Shown: piece after piece, positions 5,073 through 10,629 of the stretch
How positions within the stretch are numbered: position 1 is the first letter of the stretch
How the letters are laid out: every line of letters begins with the position of its first letter
Assembly (NCBI GenBank): GCA_947378615.1
Contig: CANCKV010000061.1
Location: forward strand, 1 to 10,629
DNA from: Chitinophagaceae bacterium
GTDB taxonomy: Bacteria > Bacteroidota > Bacteroidia > Chitinophagales > Chitinophagaceae
DNA length: 10,629 nt
Direction: 5' to 3'
Notes under the pieces: model-generated
The model's input: the letters and a program-made list of their open reading frames with translations, nothing else
What the model was told of the DNA's origin: nothing
Databases searched by the model: none
Program-made: the position numbers and the translations under genes

Positions 5073-6524
5073 ATGAGCAAGTTAACAATAACAGCCAAAG
5101 AGCTGAGGGGAATTGGTTTTCCAGAAAGCCCCGTAATACCTGTTGCAATGGATGTGGTAGGGAAACAATTTAAACATGAAAAAAGGGAGGACGTTATGGA
5201 GATTTTGAAAGCGGTATTGGCATCGCCGCTAGAATATAAAAATGATGCAATTTTAGGAATGATTGCCGAAAAGCTTTTGCCTAAAGAAGAAGTGGGTGAA
5301 CCAGAAATTTCATTGAATAATACGGGCGTACATTTTAATGTGTTTGGTTCGGAACATATTGAACAAGGTGCTTTTCATCAAATGTATAGTGCTGTAAAAC
5401 TCCCAATTGCCGTTTCGGGAGCGTTAATGCCCGATGCTCATCATGGGTATGGATTGCCGATTGGTGGCGTATTGGCTACAGATAATGCTGTGATTCCTTA
5501 TGGCGTAGGGGTTGATATTGGATGTAGAATGTGTTTAAGCATCTTTGATATTGATGCCAAAGAATTAGCTAATCGAGAACAATATTTTGCACGTGAAATA
5601 AGTGAAGCGACTCTTTTTGGTAGTGGAGCTCAATTTAAGCAAGCAGAAGACCACGAAGTCATGGACAATAAGGCATTCTTCGAAAATCCATTGTTAAAAG
5701 GCTTACATGGTAGAGCATGGAAACAATTGGGCAGCAGTGGTAGTGGCAATCACTTTGTAGAGTTCGGAGCCGTGACTATTAGCGAAAATGATGCAATATT
5801 AGGTGTTGAGCCTGGCACTTATATCGGCTTATTAAGTCATTCGGGTAGTAGGGCATTAGGTGCTTGCATTGCAAATCACTATACAAAGATTGCCATCAGT
5901 AAAAGACGATTACCACAGGAAGCTAAGAATTTGGCGTGGTTGGATTTGAATGAAGAAGCAGGACAAGAATATTGGATTGCCATGAATTTGGCGGGAGATT
6001 ATGCGAGTGCCTGTCATCATATCATTCATGCTAAAATTACTAAACAATTGGGTCGAAAGCCAATCAAGATGGTAGAAAATCACCACAACTTTGCTTGGAA
6101 AGAACAATTTGATGGTAGAGAAGTGATTGTACATAGAAAAGGTGCAACGCCTGCGGGTAAGGATGTGTTAGGAATTATTCCTGGAAGCATGACTGCAAAT
6201 GGTTATATCGTAAAAGGAAAAGGTGAATTGGCTTCGCTAAATTCAGCAAGTCACGGTGCAGGCAGGAAGATGAGTCGTACACAAGCAATAGCTAACATAA
6301 CTTATGAAGGATTGAAAAATGAACTGAATAAGTATGGAGTAAAACTATTGGGTGGGGGTTTGGATGAAGCACCCTTTGCCTATAAAGATATAGAAGCAGT
6401 CATGGATAGTCAAACTTCTTTGGTAGATGTCGTAGGGAAGTTCACCCCTAAGATTGTAAAAATGTGTGGCGACCCTCCACGTTTTAATAACAGAAAAAAA
6501 GGGAGTCAAATAGAGGGGGAATAA
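5073..6524 (+). CDS. rtcB: RNA-splicing ligase RtcB
   Basis: The 483-residue protein is RtcB, a manganese- and GTP-dependent ligase that joins RNA 3'-phosphate or 2',3'-cyclic phosphate ends to 5'-OH ends. All metal and guanylate ligands are visible: D148 and C151 in GVGVDIGCRM, H227 in SSGSGNHFVEF, H256 in LSHSGSR, H337 in VENHHNF, and the histidine that takes GMP, H394, in SASHGAGRKMSR. Other family blocks are MPDAHHGYGLPIGGV (119-133) and LGGGLDEAPFAYKDI (426-440). No intein interrupts it, and it has the usual bacterial length. It is the last gene of the operon before a terminator. Neither RtcA nor archease is encoded nearby. The likely role is resealing of cut tRNA or rRNA after nuclease damage. 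Confidence 0.97.
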   Translation: MSKLTITAKELRGIGFPESPVIPVAMDVVGKQFKHEKREDVMEILKAVLASPLEYKNDAILGMIAEKLLPKEEVGEPEISLNNTGVHFNVFGSEHIEQGAFHQMYSAVKLPIAVSGALMPDAHHGYGLPIGGVLATDNAVIPYGVGVDIGCRMCLSIFDIDAKELANREQYFAREISEATLFGSGAQFKQAEDHEVMDNKAFFENPLLKGLHGRAWKQLGSSGSGNHFVEFGAVTISENDAILGVEPGTYIGLLSHSGSRALGACIANHYTKIAISKRRLPQEAKNLAWLDLNEEAGQEYWIAMNLAGDYASACHHIIHAKITKQLGRKPIKMVENHHNFAWKEQFDGREVIVHRKGATPAGKDVLGIIPGSMTANGYIVKGKGELASLNSASHGAGRKMSRTQAIANITYEGLKNELNKYGVKLLGGGLDEAPFAYKDIEAVMDSQTSLVDVVGKFTPKIVKMCGDPPRFNNRKKGSQIEGE

Positions 6525-6562
6525 AAAAAGGCTGTCTCAATAATATTGGGATGGCCTTTTTG
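6525..6562 (+). terminator. Rho-independent terminator of the RNA-repair operon
   Basis: Directly after the rtcB TAA, AAAAAGGC (6525-6532) pairs with GCCTTTTT (6554-6561), and inside this CTCAAT can pair with ATTGGG around AAT. The 3' arm ends in five T. The A-tract makes it work on the opposite strand too. Confidence 0.85.
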
Positions 6563-6674
6563 TTACTTAGTGGCATCTCAATTTTTCCATTTTTCAAATT
6601 ATTCAACTGTACTATTTCAACAGACAAATACAATATCAGTTATGACAACACAATTGTTTGATGAAACAGGTGAC

Positions 6675-6711
6675 TTGTAAGATGAATTAACTGCATTATT
6701 TCATCTTACAA
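6675..6711 (+). repeat. 12-bp inverted repeat inside each 84-bp unit
   Basis: TTGTAAGATGAA (6675-6686) is the exact complement of TTCATCTTACAA (6700-6711), with a 13-nt loop. The same hairpin recurs one unit later at 6759-6795. Each repeat unit would fold by itself in RNA or single-stranded DNA. Confidence 0.6.
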
Positions 6712-6821
6712 ATGCAATATCAGTTATGACAACGCAATTGTTTGATGAAACAGGTGACTTGTAAGATGAATTAATTGCAATATTTCATCTTACAAATGCA
6801 ATATCAGTTAAGACAACGCAA

Positions 6822-6858
6822 TTGTTTGATGAAACAAGTGACTTGTTTCATCAAACAA
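6822..6858. repeat. 17-bp perfect hairpin closing the repeat array
   Basis: TTGTTTGATGAAACAAG (6822-6838) pairs without mismatch with CTTGTTTCATCAAACAA (6842-6858) around a TGA loop. Flanking GCAA/TGC adds pairs with one bulge. It arises because a 21-bp subunit of the 'GATGAA' type is followed by one of the 'CATCAA' type. No U-tract follows, so it is not an ordinary terminator. Confidence 0.7.
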
Positions 6859-6953
6859 TGCAGCTGAAATAAAAAATTCTCCAGCATTTATTGCTTCCAC
6901 AAACCCACAAATGATATCGATTGAAAATTAAATGTTGGCATTTAGGTTAGCGA

Positions 6954-6995
6954 AAAAAAATAGACTCCACATTTAAAGATGCTGTCTATTTTTTT
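6954..6995. terminator. Bidirectional terminator-like hairpin
   Basis: AAAAAAATAGAC (6954-6965) is the exact complement of GTCTATTTTTTT (6984-6995), with an 18-nt loop. It ends in T on both strands. No recognised gene ends next to it. On the plus strand it would end any transcript covering the repeat array; on the minus strand it would stop readthrough. Confidence 0.5.
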
Positions 6996-7411
6996 AGAGT
7001 TGTAATACCATTATTTTCAAGTGGAAGACTGATTTTGAAATTTGCCTTGCTAATTTTTAAAACAGGAATATTGCACACAAAAGTTGGATCGATGATTTAC
7101 AAAACTGTTCATCTTCTTTATCTACTTGTCCTATTAAAAAACATCTCTAGACAGTTGCACAACTCACTTTATTACATGCACAAAGTTTTTGTAAGTGAAT
7201 TTTATAAATCTTTTGGCTTGCACAATGAATAGGACACTCTATTTGGCTAAGGGGAAATGAAATAAATCGAATCTTTTAGTGAATTTCAATCGTTAGAAAT
7301 TTAATAATTAATACTGCTTAACTTATTTGAAGTGGAGGGATAGGTTATAAGCTTTTCAGTAAGTTACAAATTGTGACCAACTGATTTTCACTATGATGGT
7401 CTGATAGATAC
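6996..7411. other. Gene-poor stretch with a weak 21-bp-periodic ORF
   Basis: There is no gene I can name. A plus-strand frame 7035-7232 (TTG start, 65 codons; an ATG inside at 7092 leaves 46) has a 21-bp rhythm. TTGCAC or ATGCAC recurs at 7071, 7155, 7176 and 7218, all spaced by multiples of 21, so it reads as heptads such as LHTKVGS, MIYKTVH, LHNSLYY and MHKVFVS. It has no SD and no terminator. A 9-bp inverted repeat TGTCCTATT / AATAGGACA (7127-7135 and 7228-7236) brackets its second half. From 7237 to 7411 I see nothing beyond AT-rich DNA. Confidence 0.35.
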
Positions 7412-7441
7412 AAAAAAAGCCAACCCTAAAAAAGGTTGGCT
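7412..7441 (-). terminator. Rho-independent terminator of htpG
   Basis: On the minus strand AGCCAACC, an 8-nt loop and GGTTGGCT are followed by a run of T (complement of 7412-7418). It lies 24 bp after the htpG stop. Perfect 8-bp GC-containing stem. Confidence 0.9.
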
Positions 7442-7464
7442 CTAACTATTTAAAAAATTAAAAA

Positions 7465-9342
7465 CTATTGATTCATCAATTCAACACTTCTGTTGATAAA
7501 GGTTGTCAAATCATTTCCTTTCAATAAACCTTGTGATAACAAAGCTAAATCAGCCAAGTTCCTAATTTGTTTTTCTTTCTTATCTATATCACTTTCTTTT
7601 AATAATGATTGATAAATTGGGTGATTACCATTTACAGTCAAAGTAACTTCATCCGGCATTTGAGCATAAAATGCGCCCATTCCACCACCTGCTGCACCCA
7701 TATCTTTCATTCTTCTCATAAATTCAGGACGAGTAGCAACAACGGGTGCAGGATTATTTAACAATCCTTTTACTTCAACAGTTAAGTGAAGATTATTTGC
7801 TGGAAATTCAAATAGTTTCTTCAAAGTTTCCGTATCATCTTTACTTAATATGCTCTCATTGTGTTCTTGCTTATCAATTAGATTATCAACAATATCAGCA
7901 TCTACACGCACAAAACTTACATTTTCCCACTTCATTTCCATGTGGTTAATGAAAGCTGCATCAACAAGAGTTTCAGATTTTATAACCACATAACCCTTTG
8001 CAATACAATGTTGAATGTATCCATCCTGATGTATTGGGTCGGTGGTATATAATATTATATTCTTACCATCCTTATTCTTTTGCAAAGCTTCTGTTGTCGC
8101 TTTATACTCATCTAAAGTATAAAATACTTTCTTAGTTTTCACCTGACCATCTTCTTCAGTAACAGTCTGTGGAGAGGTAGCATCTTCCATAACCAAGAAT
8201 TTATTTCCCTTTTCAAGGAACTTATCATCGGTCATCATACCATACTTCACAAACAAACCAAGACTTTCCCATTTATCTTGGAATGATTCACGATCGTTTC
8301 TAAAAATCTCTTCTAATTTATCCGCAACTTTCCTAGAGATATAACTATTTATTTTTTTAACATTCGGATCTCCTTGCAAATAGCTACGGCTAACATTCAA
8401 AGGAATATCAGGACTGTCAATCACACCATGTAATAACATCAAAAATTCAGGAACAATTTCCTTTACTTCATCGGTTACGAATACTTGATTGCAATACAAC
8501 TGTATCTTATCCTTTTGTATTTCGTAGCTCTGTTTAATCTTAGGAAAATAAAGAATACCTGTCAAATTGAATGGAAAATCAACATTTAAGTGTATCCAAA
8601 ACAAAGGAGTTTCTCCCATCGGATACAATTCTCTGTAGAAATTTGTATAGTCTTCGTCGGATAATTCACTTGGTTTCTTTGTCCAAATTGGATTAGGATT
8701 ATTGATTTGTTTAATATCCTCTTCCTTAGCACCTACTTCACTGAAGAAAATAGGGATAGGCAAAAACTTACAGAACTTTTCAAGAATATTTTTTATACGG
8801 AAAGCGTCCAAAAATTCTTTGCTTTCTTCATTGATGTGCATGATGATTTTTGTACCCCTTTCTTTCTTCTCTACTTCATACAATTCAAATTCAGGGCTAC
8901 CATCACAACTCCAAAAAACTGTAGGTGCATCTTCTTTATGAGATTGAGTTAGTACATCCACCTTTTCGCTCACCATAAAAGAACTATAAAAGCCCAATCC
9001 AAAGTGACCGATAATGTTAGCATCCTTGTATTTAGTCAAAAATTCTTCTGCTCCGCTGAAGGCTACCTGATTTAGGTATTTATCAACCTCCTCCTTTGTC
9101 ATACCAACACCCTTATCCTGAACGGTAATTGTTTTTTCGTTGGTATCAAGGATTACATCAATTCTCAATTCCCCTAATTCTCCTTTTGCCTCTCCGATAC
9201 TAGATAATGTTTTTATCTTTTGGGATGCATCAATTGCGTTACTTACTAATTCACGCAAAAAAATCTCATGGTCACTGTACAAAAACTTCTTAATAATTGG
9301 AAATATGTTTTCCGTTTGTACTCTAATTTGTCCTTTTTGCAT
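7465..9342 (-). CDS. htpG: Molecular chaperone HtpG (Hsp90 family)
   Basis: The 625-residue protein is bacterial Hsp90, a cytosolic dimeric ATP-driven chaperone that helps late folding and stress recovery. The N-terminal GHKL ATPase domain shows E31 and N35 in LRELVSNAIDAS (catalytic Glu and Mg-binding Asn), D76-G80 in QDKGVGM, and the lid end GHFGLGFYSSFMV (112-124). The middle domain (~220-480) carries the gamma-phosphate-binding Arg in LNVSRSYLQ (R319). The C-terminal dimerisation part is short and includes the glycine-rich MGAAGGGMGAFYAQMP stretch that I associate with Bacteroidota HtpG. There is no cytosolic-eukaryote MEEVD end. It is a stand-alone unit: a strong terminator follows, and a 363-bp gap with inverted repeats precedes it. 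Length is normal and the ATG is the only sensible start. Confidence 0.97.
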   Translation of the reverse strand: MQKGQIRVQTENIFPIIKKFLYSDHEIFLRELVSNAIDASQKIKTLSSIGEAKGELGELRIDVILDTNEKTITVQDKGVGMTKEEVDKYLNQVAFSGAEEFLTKYKDANIIGHFGLGFYSSFMVSEKVDVLTQSHKEDAPTVFWSCDGSPEFELYEVEKKERGTKIIMHINEESKEFLDAFRIKNILEKFCKFLPIPIFFSEVGAKEEDIKQINNPNPIWTKKPSELSDEDYTNFYRELYPMGETPLFWIHLNVDFPFNLTGILYFPKIKQSYEIQKDKIQLYCNQVFVTDEVKEIVPEFLMLLHGVIDSPDIPLNVSRSYLQGDPNVKKINSYISRKVADKLEEIFRNDRESFQDKWESLGLFVKYGMMTDDKFLEKGNKFLVMEDATSPQTVTEEDGQVKTKKVFYTLDEYKATTEALQKNKDGKNIILYTTDPIHQDGYIQHCIAKGYVVIKSETLVDAAFINHMEMKWENVSFVRVDADIVDNLIDKQEHNESILSKDDTETLKKLFEFPANNLHLTVEVKGLLNNPAPVVATRPEFMRRMKDMGAAGGGMGAFYAQMPDEVTLTVNGNHPIYQSLLKESDIDKKEKQIRNLADLALLSQGLLKGNDLTTFINRSVELMNQ

Positions 9343-9384
9343 ATTTATTTATTTAAGTTTAACATGATTCTATTCGCTATTTCT

Positions 9385-9440
9385 GTTTGATAATTTGATT
9401 ACAAACAAACGCTTGATAGAGTTTGAATCATTTATCAAAC
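9385..9440. promoter_or_regulatory. Inverted repeat upstream of htpG
   Basis: GTTTGATAA (9385-9393) and TTATCAAAC (9432-9440) are perfect 9-bp arms, and the next bases (TTTGATT and AATCAT) extend the symmetry imperfectly. TTTGAT/TTGAT motifs recur several times in between. It lies 43-98 bp upstream of the htpG ATG, where a promoter and stress operator would be. It does not match CIRCE (TTAGCACTC). Function is inference. Confidence 0.3.
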
Positions 9441-9470
9441 ACAATACCATCAAAAAAATACTGACATGAT

Positions 9471-9496
9471 GACAAGGAAACAGGTTTGTTTCTGTC
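9471..9496. other. Hairpin in the htpG-proC gap
   Basis: GACA-AG-GAAACA (9471-9482) pairs with TGTTTC-TGTC (9487-9496), leaving a GGTT loop and a 2-nt bulge. No T-run lies beside it, so no role can be assigned. Confidence 0.3.
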
Positions 9497-9527
9497 AAAA
9501 AGAAAGAGATTGTTAGTCAAATATAGA

Positions 9528-9683
9528 ATGAGTAAAAATAAGGAGGCTGTAAAATCCCATATTGAGAGTCAGGAAAGAATATTTCGGCAACTAGATAAAT
9601 TATAGGAATTGTTGAGTCAGGTCATAGAAAGAATTAAACCGAATCTAGAAGAGAGTAGTCTTTTTGAGACTGCTCTCCTATAA
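9528..9683 (+). pseudogene. Possible small ORF interrupted by one amber codon
   Basis: From the ATG at 9528 the frame reads 25 codons (MSKNKEAVKSHIESQERIF, then RQLDKL), meets TAG at 9603-9605, and stays open for 25 more (ELLSQVIERIKPNLEES, then SLFETALL) to TAA at 9681-9683. Both halves are charged and helix-like and read as one peptide of ~51 residues. There is no SD. I recognise no family, and it runs against the neighbouring genes. It may be a decayed small gene or chance. The last third coincides with the hairpin at 9651-9677. Confidence 0.15.
9651..9677 (-). terminator. Hairpin downstream of proC, possible terminator
   Basis: GAGAGTAGTC (9651-9660) and GACTGCTCTC (9668-9677) form a 10-bp stem with one G-T pair and a 7-nt loop. 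It lies about 30 bp after the proC stop on the minus strand, the right place for its terminator. The following U-tract is poor, so it may act only in part. Confidence 0.45.
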
Positions 9684-9705
9684 GATTTAAAGAATCATTT
9701 TGATT

Positions 9706-10506
9706 TTACATCCCTCCCAAAATCTTCTTGTAACTAGCCACGATACCCCTAATCAACGAAGAACTGAACCCTTGATGTTCCATTTCATTCAAGCCTGCAA
9801 TTGTGCAACCTTTAGGCGTTGTTACCTTGTCAATTTCCTGTTCAGGATGCGACCCTCTTTTTTGCAATAATTCTGCGGCACCCTTTACGGTTTGCGAAGC
9901 AATTAAAGTAGCATTTACAGCACTGAAACCTATTTCGATACCTGCCTGAATGTTTGCCCTGATATAACGCATCGCAAAAGCAGTACCCGATGCTGCAAGA
10001 ACGGTGGCTGCATCCATTAATTTTTCTTCAATAAATACAGATTTACCCAATTTATCAAAAACGTGACCTACAAAATCCTTTTGTTCCTTCGTAGCATTGC
10101 TTTCGCTAATACAAGTCATACTTTCCTGAATGGCAATTGCCGTATTAGGCATTGCACGGAAAATTGGGAATGAAGTGCCAATAACCTCTTCAATATCCTT
10201 CACCCAAACACCCGTGATAACACTTACTAAAACATGCTTTTTTGCATCAAGAGTAGGTAACATGAGGGATAAAACATCCTTTATTTGAAAAGGCTTGACA
10301 GCTAAAATAATATAATCAGCAAATGCTGCTGCTGCCAAATTATTGTTACTCACAAGTACTCCCTTCTCCTTTAGAGAATCAAGAGTAGAAACATTTCGTT
10401 TGGTAATCAACAATTCATTGGGCTGAATAAAGCCACTATTTATCAATCCTTCTGCGATAGCAGAACCAAGATTTCCTCCACCAATGATGGCAATTTTTTT
10501 AGACAT
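9706..10506 (-). CDS. proC: Pyrroline-5-carboxylate reductase
   Basis: The 266-residue protein is ProC, which reduces 1-pyrroline-5-carboxylate to L-proline with NAD(P)H, the last step of proline synthesis, in the cytosol. The Rossmann domain starts at once with the dinucleotide motif GGGNLGSAI (9-17). ILAVKPFQ (67-74) and FRAMPNTA (116-123) are conserved active-site and cofactor blocks. The C-terminal helical dimer domain holds the P5CR signature at ~219-243: SHPEQEIDKVTTPKG followed by CTIAGL, then FSSSLIRGI. Length matches the family. The ATG fits the motif start, with no SD. The upstream gene on the same strand ends 21 bp before it, so the two may be co-transcribed. It is not linked in function to the RNA-repair genes. 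Confidence 0.96.
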   Translation of the reverse strand: MSKKIAIIGGGNLGSAIAEGLINSGFIQPNELLITKRNVSTLDSLKEKGVLVSNNNLAAAAFADYIILAVKPFQIKDVLSLMLPTLDAKKHVLVSVITGVWVKDIEEVIGTSFPIFRAMPNTAIAIQESMTCISESNATKEQKDFVGHVFDKLGKSVFIEEKLMDAATVLAASGTAFAMRYIRANIQAGIEIGFSAVNATLIASQTVKGAAELLQKRGSHPEQEIDKVTTPKGCTIAGLNEMEHQGFSSSLIRGIVASYKKILGGM

Positions 10507-10527
10507 ACTCTATTGTTCTATTTTGTA

Positions 10528-10629
10528 TTAATAAAAATTTGTTTTAGGTTGAGAACGAAGGTCAACAACAAGAGCTACCTTGATGATATTACCATTAAAA
10601 TTATAAACAACCGCACACTGAAAAGTTTT
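10528..10629 (-). CDS. Unrecognised gene, last 33 codons (partial)
   Basis: On the minus strand a frame is open from the right edge to the TAA at 10528-10530, giving 33 residues: KTFQCAVVYNFNGNIIKV and then ALVVDLRSQPKTNFY. Alternating hydrophobic residues suggest beta-strands, which makes a true protein end likely in this AT-rich DNA. I do not recognise the family. It ends 21 bp before the proC start in the same direction. The gene body lies outside the window, so no function is proposed. Confidence 0.45.
   Translation of the reverse strand, partial: KTFQCAVVYNFNGNIIKVALVVDLRSQPKTNFY

Larger units (their letters stand above)
6570..6872 (+). repeat. Hierarchical 21-bp / 84-bp tandem repeat with broken heptad coding frame
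   Basis: Two full 84-bp units (6624-6707 and 6708-6791) match at 80 of 84 positions. A third matches over its first 55 bp (6792-6846; 2 differences), and weaker homology extends left to about 6591. Each 84-bp unit is made of four 21-bp subunits with consensus near TTGTTTGATGAAACA. In frame from 6612 they read as heptads: LFQQTNT, ISVMTTQ, LFDETGD, L*DELTA, LFHLTNA and so on, ending LFHQTMQ-LK-stop at 6872. The leucine/isoleucine at every first heptad position is the pattern of a coiled coil. TAA replaces the second codon (TTT) at 6678 and 6762, in the same place of units 1 and 2. It is either a decayed heptad-repeat gene or a structured non-coding repeat. No spacers or cas genes, so not CRISPR. 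Confidence 0.75.

Noticed and set aside
6570..6872. CRISPR array or integron attC cluster
   Set aside because: The units are contiguous 84-bp repeats without unique spacers, there are no cas or integrase genes, and the subunit period is 21 bp in frame with heptads.
7071..7223. Phased TTGCAC hexamers as binding sites of the WYL regulator
   Set aside because: They share only the half-site core with the palindrome, lie downstream of genes on both sides, and their spacing is better explained by the 21-bp coding-like repeat.
8702..8952. Plus-strand ORFs opposite htpG
   Set aside because: Shadows of the conserved HtpG frame, with no motif or start signal.

Overview
The window reads as chromosomal DNA of a Bacteroidota bacterium, possibly Chitinophagaceae or a relative. 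The DNA is AT-rich, and most genes lack a Shine-Dalgarno sequence and have A/T-rich leaders. The HtpG and ProC proteins and the WYL regulator have a Bacteroidota look. The phylum is fairly secure; the family-level guess is weak and comes from memory of protein style.

Left part (1-6562): the window opens with the C-terminal end of an AAA+ ATPase. A convergent HTH-WYL transcription regulator (minus strand) follows, with its stop codon overlapping that of the ATPase. To the right of the regulator promoter lie a 23-bp perfect palindrome (candidate operator), a ~150-bp array of tRNA-like pieces (1511-1662), several RNA hairpins and a 22-codon leader ORF with a strong ribosome binding site. Then come four plus-strand genes: a soluble slipin/SPFH protein, two adjacent RlaP-type nucleotidyltransferases whose genes overlap by 20 bp, and the RNA ligase RtcB. 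The block closes with a good Rho-independent terminator. RtcB, RlaP and a slipin together mark this as an RNA-repair operon, here with a WYL regulator in place of the sigma54 activator RtcR. My reading is that damaged RNA, probably cut tRNA, is sensed, its ends are adjusted by the RlaP enzymes, and it is resealed by RtcB.

The most unusual element is the tRNA-like array. It has two canonical T-arms, a canonical D-arm and a near-perfect tRNA-Asn (GUU) anticodon arm. The acceptor strand after each T-arm pairs best with the strand in front of the NEXT D-arm, so the order is T-arm, acceptor hairpin, D-arm, anticodon arm: circularly permuted. It could be a decoy, a sensor ligand or a ligase substrate, or the remains of a decayed tandem tRNA cluster.

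Middle part (6563-7464): no convincing gene. It holds a hierarchical repeat of 21-bp units grouped into 84-bp units. It would encode heptads but is broken twice by TAA at the same place. A self-complementary hairpin, a bidirectional terminator-like hairpin and a second 21-bp-periodic weak ORF follow.

Right part (7412-10629): housekeeping genes on the minus strand. These are htpG (Hsp90) with a clear terminator, proC (pyrroline-5-carboxylate reductase), and the last 33 codons of an unrecognised gene entering from the right edge. The htpG-proC gap has inverted repeats and a small amber-interrupted ORF of doubtful meaning.
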